From Gammaproteobacteria bacterium (GTDB taxonomy: Bacteria > Pseudomonadota > Gammaproteobacteria > Steroidobacterales > Rariloculaceae), in assembly GCA_022820625.1 (NCBI GenBank), contig JAJEFE010000127.1, positions 1 to 64,000 on the forward strand: a DNA stretch of 64,000 nucleotides, written 5' to 3'. Below are positions 56,601-64,000 of this stretch, piece by piece. Numbering within the stretch: position 1 is the stretch's first letter; every line of letters starts with the position of its first letter. Below the pieces are notes generated by a model. The model saw only the letters and a program-made list of their open reading frames with translations. It ran no database searches and had not been told where the DNA came from. The position numbers and the translations under genes were made by a program.

Positions 56601-56907
56601 CGAGATCCAGCGCGCAGTTCAGTCCCGTCTGCCCGCCCATGGTGGGCAGCAGCGCGTCCGGCCGTTCCCGCTCGATGATGCGCTCCAGGGTCCGCCAGTG
56701 AATCGGCTCGATGTAGACCGCATCGGCGCTTGAGGGGTCCGTCATGATCGTGGCCGGATTGGAGTTGGCGAGGATGACCCGGTAGCCCTCCTCCTGCAGC
56801 GCCTTGCAGGCCTGGGTCCCGGAATAGTCGAATTCGCAGGCCTGGCCGATGACGATCGGGCCGGCGCCGATGATCAATACGCTCTCGATGTCGGTTCGCC
56901 GCGGCAT
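53684..56907 (-). pseudogene. carB: Carbamoyl-phosphate synthase large subunit, interrupted by a one-base frameshift
   Basis: Full-length homology (about 1074 codons) is present, but in two frames. From ATG 56907 the first frame runs through the ATP-grasp start ([21 protein letters not shown], split here as [15 protein letters not shown]) to [13 protein letters not shown] and stops at 56119. The rest, from [12 protein letters not shown] onward, is in another frame and complete to 53684: second ATP-grasp half with [18 protein letters not shown], and the MGS-like allosteric domain. Normal proteins read VAPxxTLTDKEYQ, so one base appears lost near 56143. Either the gene is broken or the base is a sequencing or assembly error; the otherwise perfect preservation favours error. 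It follows carA directly. Confidence 0.9.
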
Positions 56908-58065
56908 CTACCTGGCCTGCCTTGCCCTGCGTCCATTTGCCTTGCGCTCGCGCATGGAGCGAATGAAGCGCGCGAACAGCGGATCCACGTCGTGGGGTCC
57001 CGGACTCGCTTCGGGGTGACCCTGGAATGAGAACGCGGGCCGGTCGGTCCGCTCGATCCCCTGCAACGATCCGTCGAAGAGCGACCGGTGCGTGGCACGC
57101 ACGTTGTCAGGCAACGTGTCCTCGTCGACGGCAAAGCCGTGATTCTGGCTGGTGATCATGACCCGCCCGCTGTCGATGTCCACCACGGGGTGATTGGCGC
57201 CATGGTGCCCGAATTTCATCTTCACGGTCCGTGCGCCGCTGGCCAGTGCCAGGAGTTGATGCCCGAGGCAGATACCGAACGTGGGCAGGCCCGAGTCCAC
57301 CAGCGTGCGAATCGCCCCGATCGCATAGTCGCAGGGCTCCGGATCCCCCGGCCCGTTGGAAAGAAAGACCCCGTCGACACGCAGAGTCAGGACTTCTTCC
57401 GCCGGCGTGGCGGCCGGCAGTACGCTGACGCGGCAACCGGCATCGGCCAGCTTCCGCAGGATATTGCGCTTGACCCCGTAGTCATAAGCCGCCACATGCC
57501 ATGGCCCGGTACGTTCGCCCTCCCGTGCTTGCTGCGGCCAGAGACTGCCTTCGTCCCACTGGTACGGCACGTCCGTGGTGACGTCTTTCGCAAGGTCCAT
57601 CCCTTTCAGACCCGGAAACTGCCGGGCCGCGTGGACCGCCTTCTCTGCGTCCGCGCCGGGGCCGGCGAGGATGCAACCACCCTGAGCGCCCTTGTCGCGA
57701 ATGATTCGCGTGAGCTGACGCGTGTCGATGTCCGCTATCGCGACCGTTTCGCCGCGTCGGAGGTAATCCTCCAGGCTGCTTTCCGAGCGCCAGTTGCTGA
57801 CGGCCATGGACAGATCGCGAACGATCAGGCCGGCGGCGTAGATGGCCGGCGACTCGAAGTCCGTGGCGTTGGTGCCGGTATTGCCGATGTGGGGATAGGT
57901 GAGCGTGACGATCTGGCGAAAATAGGAGGGATCGTTGAGGATTTCCTGGTAGCCGGTCATGGCTGTGTTGAACACGACCTCGCCGACCGTTTGCCCGGAA
58001 ACGCCGATGGAGCGGCCCCTGAAGACCGTACCATCCTCCAGCGCGAGTACCGCTGTCTCTATCAC
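56908..58065 (-). CDS. carA: Carbamoyl-phosphate synthase small subunit
   Basis: A 385-residue glutaminase subunit that delivers ammonia to CarB for arginine and pyrimidine synthesis. [20 protein letters not shown] lies near the N-terminus; the class I amidotransferase domain has [11 protein letters not shown] (nucleophile Cys), NHGFAVDED and [13 protein letters not shown] (catalytic His, Glu). The start is GTG 58065 with GGGAG six bases upstream; a longer frame adds an arginine-rich stretch not in the family. The stop directly abuts the carB ATG. Confidence 0.96.
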   Translation of the reverse strand: MIETAVLALEDGTVFRGRSIGVSGQTVGEVVFNTAMTGYQEILNDPSYFRQIVTLTYPHIGNTGTNATDFESPAIYAAGLIVRDLSMAVSNWRSESSLEDYLRRGETVAIADIDTRQLTRIIRDKGAQGGCILAGPGADAEKAVHAARQFPGLKGMDLAKDVTTDVPYQWDEGSLWPQQAREGERTGPWHVAAYDYGVKRNILRKLADAGCRVSVLPAATPAEEVLTLRVDGVFLSNGPGDPEPCDYAIGAIRTLVDSGLPTFGICLGHQLLALASGARTVKMKFGHHGANHPVVDIDSGRVMITSQNHGFAVDEDTLPDNVRATHRSLFDGSLQGIERTDRPAFSFQGHPEASPGPHDVDPLFARFIRSMRERKANGRRARQAR

Positions 58066-58158
58066 CCCTGACTCCCGGGCGTTCCGCGTCCGCCCTGCAT
58101 AATCGAAGCGGGACAGCCGCAAGGCGCGCGGCTCATCCCGCCAGTTCTCCGAACACGC

Positions 58159-58962
58159 CTATTTTAAGCCGAGAACGTCCTCCATCGAATAGAGTCCCGG
58201 AGGCTGTCCGACCACCCAACCGGCGGCTCGCAGGGCGCCGCGTGCGAAGACAGCCCGATCCGCCGCCCGATGCACGAGTTCGACCTGCTCTTCCGCCCCG
58301 GCAAAAAGAACGCTGTGATTGCCGACGATCCGACCGGCGCGAACGACCGAAAAGCCGACGGCGCCACGCTCCCTGAGCCCTGTCTGGCCGTGGCGCGCAT
58401 ACACGGCCAGTGCCTCTAGGGACCCGCCGCGTGCCGCAGCAACGCACTCGCCCAGTTCAAGCGCCGTACCGGAGGGCGCATCCGCCTTTTGCGCGTGGTG
58501 CGCATCCAGAATTTCGATATCGTAGTCGTCATCGAGCGCTGCCGCCGCCCGCTCGACCAGGTCCTTGAACACCGCCATCCCTATGCTCATGTTACGTGCG
58601 TACACGATCGGGATGCGTTTGGCGCCTGACCGCAGCGCCGCCGTTTGTTCCGAACCCAGCCCGGTCGTACCCACGACCATGGCAACACCCTCGGCTGCCG
58701 CGGCGCCTACATTGACTTCAGTGGCCGAAGGCAGGGTGAAGTCGACGGCAACCTGCGCGTTCCGCAAGCCCGCCCTGGGATCGTCCGTCAATGCCACCCC
58801 GGTTCTCGGGAGTCCGCAGATCTCGCCAACGTCCTGTCCCAGGGCGGCATCCCCGGCCTCGGTGACCGCGCCCGCAAGCCGCATGCCCTCCGTACCGGCA
58901 AGGCAACGGATCACAGCGCGCCCCATACGGCCCGTGGCTCCCACTACCGAAACATCAAGCAC
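58159..58962 (-). CDS. dapB: 4-hydroxy-tetrahydrodipicolinate reductase
   Basis: A 267-residue enzyme of lysine and diaminopimelate synthesis. The nucleotide-binding GATGRMGRAV begins at residue 8, VVGTTGL lies at about 90, NMSIGMAVF at about 120, and the catalytic motif DAHHAQKADAPSGTAL at about 150. The start is GTG 58962, six bases after the dnaJ stop. The order dnaJ-dapB-carA is as in Pseudomonas. Confidence 0.96.
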   Translation of the reverse strand: MLDVSVVGATGRMGRAVIRCLAGTEGMRLAGAVTEAGDAALGQDVGEICGLPRTGVALTDDPRAGLRNAQVAVDFTLPSATEVNVGAAAAEGVAMVVGTTGLGSEQTAALRSGAKRIPIVYARNMSIGMAVFKDLVERAAAALDDDYDIEILDAHHAQKADAPSGTALELGECVAAARGGSLEALAVYARHGQTGLRERGAVGFSVVRAGRIVGNHSVLFAGAEEQVELVHRAADRAVFARGALRAAGWVVGQPPGLYSMEDVLGLK

Positions 58963-58968
58963 AGGCTT

Positions 58969-60102
58969 CTACGCGCTCAGTCGATCGAAAAACTTCCTGA
59001 CTCCGTCGAGCCAGGACCGTGCCCTTGGACTGTGGCGGGAACTCCTGGACTGGAGCGACGCGTCGAATTGTCGCAGCATTTCCTTCTGATCCTCGTCCAG
59101 TTTCACCGGAGTCTCCACCTGAACCTTGCAGAACAGGTCTCCGATGCCTGTGCCGCGCACAGACCTCACACCCTTGCCGCGCAAGCGAAATACCCTTCCG
59201 GACTGGGTTTCGGACGGAATTCTGAGCACTACATGGCCGCCCAGGGTAGGCACTTCCACCGAACTGCCGAGAACCGCATCGGCAAAACTGATCGGCACCT
59301 CACAGCTCAGGTTCCGGCCTTCCCTGGCGAATATCGGATGCGGGTTGACCGCTATGTCCACGTAAAGATCGCCCGCCGGGCCGCCATTGCGTCCGGCTTC
59401 ACCCTCGCCGGCCAGCCGGATCCGGTCGCCCGTATCGACACCGGCCGGAACCTGGACAGCCAGGGTCTTGACCTTTCGAACCCGCCCGCGCCCGGAACAT
59501 TCGCTGCACGGAGACGTGATGATCGTACCCTGCCCACGACAGGTGGGACAAGTTTGCTGAATCGAAAAGAATCCCTGCTGGACACGAACCTGTCCGCTGC
59601 CGCTGCACCGGTTGCAGGTGGAGCGCTGCGTGCCCGGCTCGGCTCCCGCGCCGCGGCACCGGTCGCATTCCACCTTGGTCGGCACTTCGATATTGACGGA
59701 GTCGCCCGCGACGGCCTGCTCCAGCGACAGGGCCAACTCGTACCGCAGGTCGGCCCCGCGGAAAACCCGGCTGCGCCCGCGGCGGCCGGCATTGCCGAAG
59801 ATATCGCCGAAGACATCCCCGAATATGTCGCCGAATGCATCCGCGCCACCGCCGAAACCGCCGCCGGCCTGACTGGCATCCACACCTGCGTGACCGAATT
59901 GATCGTAGGCGGCGCGCTTGTCCGCATTGGACAGGATTTCGTAAGCTTCCTTGGCTTCCTTGAAGCGGGTTTCGGCCTGTTTGTCGTCGGGATTGCGGTC
60001 CGGATGGTATTTCATGGCCAAACGCCGGTAAGCCTTCTTCAGTTCGGCTTCCCCGGCGTTTCTGCCGCATCCCAGGACTTCATAGTAATCCCGCTTGGCC
60101 AT
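58969..60102 (-). CDS. dnaJ: Chaperone DnaJ
   Basis: A 377-residue co-chaperone that stimulates DnaK ATPase. J domain with [10 protein letters not shown] (HPD about residue 33), a Gly/Phe-rich segment ([17 protein letters not shown] in parts), four zinc repeats [24 protein letters not shown] and CSECSGRG, then the substrate-binding C-terminal domain. The third repeat ends in Q-G rather than the usual G-x-G. It is 34 bases after dnaK. Confidence 0.97.
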   Translation of the reverse strand: MAKRDYYEVLGCGRNAGEAELKKAYRRLAMKYHPDRNPDDKQAETRFKEAKEAYEILSNADKRAAYDQFGHAGVDASQAGGGFGGGADAFGDIFGDVFGDIFGNAGRRGRSRVFRGADLRYELALSLEQAVAGDSVNIEVPTKVECDRCRGAGAEPGTQRSTCNRCSGSGQVRVQQGFFSIQQTCPTCRGQGTIITSPCSECSGRGRVRKVKTLAVQVPAGVDTGDRIRLAGEGEAGRNGGPAGDLYVDIAVNPHPIFAREGRNLSCEVPISFADAVLGSSVEVPTLGGHVVLRIPSETQSGRVFRLRGKGVRSVRGTGIGDLFCKVQVETPVKLDEDQKEMLRQFDASLQSRSSRHSPRARSWLDGVRKFFDRLSA

Positions 60103-60136
60103 GCCCCATCCTTTCAGGGCCCGTTAAGGTGGAGGG

Positions 60137-62065
60137 TCATGCGCTGCGCTTGTCTTCGCCGTTGCCCCTGACCTCTTCGAACTCCGCGTCCACGACGTTG
60201 TCGTCGCCGCTTTCACCGGCCTGTGGTTCCGATTCGGCAGCCTGCGCCTGCTCGGCGTACATCCTCTGGGCGATCGGCGCCGAGGCTTCGCTGAGCGCGT
60301 TGATCTTGGTCTCGATGACGCCCTTGTCGTCACCGGAAACCGCCTCCCTGAGTTCGGACAGCGCCGCCTCGACGCGGCCGCGCTCGTCGGCCTCCACCTT
60401 TTCACCCAGTTCGGAGAGCATCTTCTCGGTGGCGTGCACCAGCGCATCGCCCTGGTTGCGCACCTCGATGAGCTCGCGGAACGCCTGATCTTCCGCCTCA
60501 TGGGCCTCGGCGTCGGCAACCATACGCTCGATTTCGTCGTCGCTGAGGCCCGACGATGCCTTGATGACGATCTTCTGCTCCTTGCCGGTCGCCTTGTCCT
60601 TTGCGGAGACATTCAGGATACCGTTGGCATCGATATCGAAGGTCACCTCGATCTGCGGCATACCCCTCGGTGCGGGCGGAATATCGGTCAGGTCGAAACG
60701 GCCCAGGGACTTGTTGTCCTGGGCGCGTTGCCGTTCGCCCTGCAGAACGTGGATCGTGACCGCAGTCTGGTTGTCGTCCGCGGTGGAGAACACCTGGTTC
60801 GCCTTTGTGGGGATGGTGGTGTTCTTGTCGATCAACCGCGTCATCACCCTGCCAAGGGTCTCGATGCCCAGGGAAAGCGGCGTGACGTCGAGCAACAGCA
60901 CATCCTTGACGTCGCCTGACAGCACGCCGGCCTGGATGGCCGCACCGATGGCGACGGCTTCGTCGGGATTGACGTCCCTGCGGGGGTCCTGGCCGAAGAA
61001 ATTGCGAACTTCCTCCTGAACTTTGGGCATCCGGATCTGGCCGCCCACCAGGATCACGTCGTCCACATCGGAAACCTTCAATCCGGCATCCTTCAGCGCG
61101 ATCCGGCAGGGATCCAGGGTGAGCTTCACCAGGTCCTCGACCATGGATTCGAGCTTCGCCCGGGTGAGATTGATGTTCAGGTGTTTCGGCCCGGTGGAAT
61201 CGGCCGTGATATACGGCAGGTTGACCTCGGTCTGCTGCCGGGTGGACAGCTCGATCTTCGCCTTCTCGGCCGCTTCCTTGAGCCGTTGCATGGCCAGCGG
61301 ATCCTTGCGGATATTGATGCCGCTCTCCTTCTCGAACTCCGACGCAAGGTAGTCGATGATGCGCTTGTCGAAGTCCTCCCCGCCAAGGAAGGTGTTGCCG
61401 TTGGTCGCCAGCACCTCGAACTGGTGTTCGCCGTCGATTTCGGCGATCTCTATGATGGAAATGTCGAAGGTGCCGCCACCCAGGTCGTAAACCGCCACCT
61501 TACGGTCGCCGCGGCGCTTGTCGAGCCCGTACGCCAGCGCCGCCGCCGTGGGCTCGTTGATGATCCGCCTGACTTCAAGCCCGGCGATGCGCCCGGCATC
61601 CTTGGTGGCCTGGCGCTGCGAATCGTTGAAGTAGGCCGGCACCGTGATGACGGCTTCGGTCACCGTTTCCCCCAGATAGTCTTCCGCGGTCTGCTTCATC
61701 TTCGTCAGCACGCGCGCGGAGATTTCCGGCGGCGCCATGCGATTGTCGCCGGCCTGCACCCACGCGTCGCCGTTGTCCGCCTTGACGATCCCGTAGGGAA
61801 CCATGTCGACGTCCTTCTGAACCACGTCGTCGGCGTAGCGCCGGCCGATCAGCCGCTTGATGGCGAACAGCGTGTTGGTGGGATTGGTAACCGCCTGGCG
61901 CTTGGCCGTCTGGCCCACCAGGACCTCGCCGTCCTTGGTGAACGCGACCACGGAGGGCGTGGTGCGATCTCCCTCGCTGTTCTCGATCACCCTTGCGCTG
62001 TCGCCGTCCATGACGGCCACGCAGGAATTGGTGGTTCCCAGGTCAATACCGATCACTCGTCCCAT
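60137..62065 (-). CDS. dnaK: Chaperone DnaK (Hsp70)
   Basis: A 642-residue Hsp70. [16 protein letters not shown] begins the ATPase domain, [13 protein letters not shown] (about 195) and [13 protein letters not shown] (about 340) are its phosphate and adenosine motifs, and the substrate-binding domain has [18 protein letters not shown] (in parts). The C-terminus ends with VDAEFEEV and a short charged tail. Start ATG 62065. It is preceded by a heat-shock-type promoter and follows grpE. Confidence 0.98.
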   Translation of the reverse strand: MGRVIGIDLGTTNSCVAVMDGDSARVIENSEGDRTTPSVVAFTKDGEVLVGQTAKRQAVTNPTNTLFAIKRLIGRRYADDVVQKDVDMVPYGIVKADNGDAWVQAGDNRMAPPEISARVLTKMKQTAEDYLGETVTEAVITVPAYFNDSQRQATKDAGRIAGLEVRRIINEPTAAALAYGLDKRRGDRKVAVYDLGGGTFDISIIEIAEIDGEHQFEVLATNGNTFLGGEDFDKRIIDYLASEFEKESGINIRKDPLAMQRLKEAAEKAKIELSTRQQTEVNLPYITADSTGPKHLNINLTRAKLESMVEDLVKLTLDPCRIALKDAGLKVSDVDDVILVGGQIRMPKVQEEVRNFFGQDPRRDVNPDEAVAIGAAIQAGVLSGDVKDVLLLDVTPLSLGIETLGRVMTRLIDKNTTIPTKANQVFSTADDNQTAVTIHVLQGERQRAQDNKSLGRFDLTDIPPAPRGMPQIEVTFDIDANGILNVSAKDKATGKEQKIVIKASSGLSDDEIERMVADAEAHEAEDQAFRELIEVRNQGDALVHATEKMLSELGEKVEADERGRVEAALSELREAVSGDDKGVIETKINALSEASAPIAQRMYAEQAQAAESEPQAGESGDDNVVDAEFEEVRGNGEDKRSA

Positions 62066-62108
62066 GATTTTCGATCTCCACACATGGTCAGTTTCCCTGT
62101 CCTTCCAG

Positions 62109-62135
62109 TTGGGGGCGGCATTCGCACAATTCAAG
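62109..62135 (-). promoter_or_regulatory. Sigma-32 (heat-shock) promoter of dnaK
   Basis: On the minus strand CTTGAA (62135-62130), a 15-base spacer and CCCCAA (62114-62109) match the RpoH consensus CTTGAA-N13-15-CCCCAT closely. The element lies 44 bases before the dnaK ATG, in the 104-base grpE-dnaK gap, so dnaK-dnaJ can be induced apart from hrcA-grpE. Confidence 0.7.
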
Positions 62136-62169
62136 GCGCAACGACGCGCTGGCGGCCCGTCCCGGCACG

Positions 62170-62754
62170 TTATTCGCCGCTGTCTGCCGGCTCCTTCGCG
62201 ACCACCACGCGGGCCGCGCGCAGCAACCTGTCGTGGATGGAATAGCCCTTCTGAAATACTTCCATGACCGTTCCCGGTTCGGCATCTTCCGAGGGCGCCA
62301 TGGCCATCGCCTCGTGCAAGGCGGGATCGAAGGGCTCGCCGTGGGGATCCACTTCCCTGATACCGACCTGCTCCAGCGCCGAATGCAGCAGGCGCATGGT
62401 TGCCTTCTTGCCGTCCAGCAGGGATTCCGCGCTGGCCTGATCTGCGGAAGCGAGGCCCGCCTCCAGACTGTCGATGACCGGCAACAACGCCTGCGCCAGC
62501 CGCTCGAGACCGTAGCGCCTTGCGTTTTCCACGTCACGCGCCGCTCGCCTGCGCACGTTTTCCAGTTCCGCCACCGCACGCAGGTACCGATCATGGTTGG
62601 CCGCCGCCTGGTCCCGCAAGGCCGCAATTTCCGCAAGCACGGCGGCTTCGGCCTCCTCGCCATCCTCGTCGGATTTCCCGGCGGCGTCACGCTCCTCCCC
62701 CGAGTCCTCGGCGCCGGTGTCCCCCGTCAACCTCTCGTCACCATCTTGGGTCAT
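62170..62754 (-). CDS. grpE: Nucleotide exchange factor GrpE
   Basis: A 194-residue protein that releases ADP from DnaK. An acidic N-terminal tail ([19 protein letters not shown]) leads into a long coiled coil, [22 protein letters not shown], followed by [12 protein letters not shown] and the C-terminal beta domain with [11 protein letters not shown] and [18 protein letters not shown]. Start ATG 62754, with GGAGGG 11 bases upstream; a GTG at 62772 is possible. Confidence 0.96.
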   Translation of the reverse strand: MTQDGDERLTGDTGAEDSGEERDAAGKSDEDGEEAEAAVLAEIAALRDQAAANHDRYLRAVAELENVRRRAARDVENARRYGLERLAQALLPVIDSLEAGLASADQASAESLLDGKKATMRLLHSALEQVGIREVDPHGEPFDPALHEAMAMAPSEDAEPGTVMEVFQKGYSIHDRLLRAARVVVAKEPADSGE

Positions 62755-62792
62755 CGAATTCAATCCCTCCACCAGGCAATTTCCATCACCGC

Positions 62793-62814
62793 CGGCCGCA
62801 CTCGGCTGCGGCCG
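62793..62814. other. GC-rich hairpin in the hrcA-grpE gap
   Basis: CGGCCGCA and TGCGGCCG pair perfectly over eight bases around CTCGGC. It lies about 40 bases before the grpE start, without a T tract. It could attenuate readthrough from hrcA or stabilise the processed grpE transcript; no other regulatory element, and no CIRCE, is visible in this 98-base gap. Confidence 0.4.
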
Positions 62815-62852
62815 CCGGAGTACTTGCGGCCATTGTTGTTGAGATATGGGCG

Positions 62853-63902
62853 CTAGTTCCTGGAGTTCAAGGCGCTGCCAAGCAGTTTCGCGGTGACGTC
62901 GACGATGGGAATCACGCGTTCATAGGCCATGCGGGTCGGGCCTATGACGCCCAGAACACCCATGGTGTGATCCTCCGCTTCGTACGGCGCGGCCACCACG
63001 CTGTACTCGTCCAGAAGTTGGTAACCGGACTCCTTGCCGATAAAGATCTGCACGCCGTGAGCATTCAACGTCTTGTCGAGAAGATGCAGGATATCGTGCT
63101 GCCTGGCGAACGCCTCGAACAGCCGCTTCAGCTTCGACATCCCGCCCATGCCATCGAGGCCCATGAGGTTGGTTTCCCCGGCAACGATGAATTCACCTTC
63201 CGATTCGGTTGCTTCGAAGGCCTGCTGCGCCATCTCGATGGCATCCAGCATCACCGAGTTCATGCTTTCCCTGGTATCCCGGAGCTGCTTGATCAGCCTC
63301 TTGCGGACATTGTCGAGCTCGCTGCCCCCAAACTGTTCGGTCAGGTAGTTTCCAGCCCTTCTGAGCTCATCTTCGCTGAAATTTCGGTGAACGTGCAGGA
63401 TCTTGTTCTGAACGTCGCGATCATTGAGAACCAGGATCGCCAGAATACGCTTATTGGAAAGCGGCAGAAATTCGATCTGTCTGAGCGCCGTCTGGGGGCG
63501 CCTGGGAATCGTCACCACGCCCGCAAGCCTCGTCATCGCCGACAGCAGGTTGGACGCCGACAGAACCAGCGCCTGTGGGTCGGAATCCCGTAACGCGTCC
63601 TCGAACAATTGCACCTCGGTTTCCCGTGGCGGACGCAACTTCACCAGGGTATCCACGAAGAACCGGTAGCCCTTGATGGTCGGCACCCGACCGGCGGAAG
63701 TGTGCGGGGCGGAAATAAAACCCATGTCTTCCAGGTCGGCCATGATGTTGCGGATGGTCGCCGGGCTGACCTCGAGACCCGACTCGCGCGACAGCGTGCG
63801 CGAGCCTATGGGATGACCCTCGCGAATATAGCGGTTGACCAGCACCCGCAGCAGATGCTGGGCCCTTTCGTCCGGCAATTCCGCGAGCCGCCTCGCCCGC
63901 AT
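62853..63902 (-). CDS. hrcA: Heat-inducible transcription repressor HrcA
   Basis: A 349-residue repressor, normally of dnaK and groE operons through the CIRCE operator. The winged helix lies at 1-80: LLRVLVNRYIREGHPIGSRTL (in parts) and SPATIRNIMADLEDMGFI. Then come the SAGRVPTIKGYRFFVD block, the IQIFIGKE-like segment and the C-terminal VLGVIGPTRMAYERVIPIV. Start ATG 63902, with GAGG nine bases upstream. First gene of the leftward heat-shock cluster. Confidence 0.95.
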   Translation of the reverse strand: MRARRLAELPDERAQHLLRVLVNRYIREGHPIGSRTLSRESGLEVSPATIRNIMADLEDMGFISAPHTSAGRVPTIKGYRFFVDTLVKLRPPRETEVQLFEDALRDSDPQALVLSASNLLSAMTRLAGVVTIPRRPQTALRQIEFLPLSNKRILAILVLNDRDVQNKILHVHRNFSEDELRRAGNYLTEQFGGSELDNVRKRLIKQLRDTRESMNSVMLDAIEMAQQAFEATESEGEFIVAGETNLMGLDGMGGMSKLKRLFEAFARQHDILHLLDKTLNAHGVQIFIGKESGYQLLDEYSVVAAPYEAEDHTMGVLGVIGPTRMAYERVIPIVDVTAKLLGSALNSRN

Positions 63903-63943
63903 GGCACAAACCCTCGCTTTTCTGGATGAACGTAGTCGAAAAC

Positions 63944-63973
63944 AAGCTAGCAATCGCATCCTTGGACTGTCAA
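63944..63973 (-). promoter_or_regulatory. Possible sigma-70 promoter of hrcA
   Basis: A perfect -35 TTGACA (63973-63968) and TAGCTT (63949-63944) are 18 bases apart on the minus strand, about 40 bases before the hrcA ATG. The -10 match is only partial. No CIRCE (TTAGCACTC-N9-GAGTGCTAA) is seen in the 98 bases up to the window edge. Confidence 0.4.
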
Positions 63974-64000
63974 GAATTCCTGGTCGCGTTTTCGAGAGGA

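Noticed and set aside
62760-64000. CIRCE operator for HrcA
   Set aside because: GCACTC occurs once (62798) but lacks the paired GAGTGC at nine bases; no full or near-full CIRCE is present.
1-64000. CRISPR arrays, rRNA genes and phage structural genes
   Set aside because: I saw no regularly spaced repeats, no rRNA sequence and no capsid, tail, terminase or integrase genes.

Overview
The window looks like chromosome of a GC-rich gammaproteobacterium. The main reason is the leftward block at 45542-63902: hrcA-grpE-dnaK-dnaJ-dapB-carA-carB-greA-rlmE-ftsH-glmM-tpiA-secG-tRNA-Leu(GAG). This is essentially the order known from Pseudomonas-type gammaproteobacteria, except that yhbY and folP are missing from their usual places and hrcA is present. 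The species cannot be named from the sequence. The many secreted sulfatases, the TRAP transporter and the planctomycete-type cytochrome proteins would suit a marine or host-associated degrader of sulfated polysaccharides (inference).

Region by region. 1-690: an amidohydrolase fragment, then a promoter region. 691-6645: a three-gene operon of planctomycete-type proteins (DUF2231/PSCyt1/LRR, PSCyt1-DUF1549-DUF1553, DUF1501), visibly lower in GC than the rest. 6742-11701: two sulfatases, a LysR regulator and a pyridoxamine-phosphate-oxidase-like protein, with a 192-bp inverted-repeat element and a decayed LysR start between them. 11780-19400: a tightly coupled leftward operon of a double-sulfatase fusion, a GH95-like glycoside hydrolase and a sulfatase. 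19722-26609: symporter remnant, amidohydrolase, a membrane-type sugar dehydrogenase pair (GMC flavoprotein plus Tat-exported subunit 3), a divergent PQQ/haem dehydrogenase and a dienelactone hydrolase. 26708-32756: an AddAB-like helicase/nuclease pair. 32951-34389: remains of restriction and toxin-antitoxin genes (hsdM start, PIN end, DUF433, brnT end, intact brnA) around a VOC protein. 34450-40195: a methyltransferase, three DUF6152 proteins and a complete TRAP transporter with two small upstream ORFs. 40357-45350: sulfatase, cytochrome c, 4-cresol-dehydrogenase-like flavoprotein and a degenerate M24 peptidase. 45542-63902: the conserved housekeeping block.

How the parts fit together. There are six formylglycine-type sulfatase domains in five genes, next to a GH95-like enzyme (a family rich in alpha-L-fucosidases), an L-fuconolactonase-like amidohydrolase, a symporter remnant and periplasmic sugar dehydrogenases. 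This points to breakdown of a sulfated, probably fucose-containing glycan; it is inference from families, not proof. No sulfatase-maturating enzyme is in the window.

The best candidate for an undescribed system is the low-GC two-gene unit at 48260-49914. It sits exactly where folP normally lies between ftsH and glmM. Its genes overlap by ATGA, and glmM starts one base after the second gene ends. Other notable points are a one-base frameshift in carB, truncated toxins beside retained antitoxins, and a clear heat-shock-type promoter in front of dnaK despite an hrcA gene without a visible CIRCE element.
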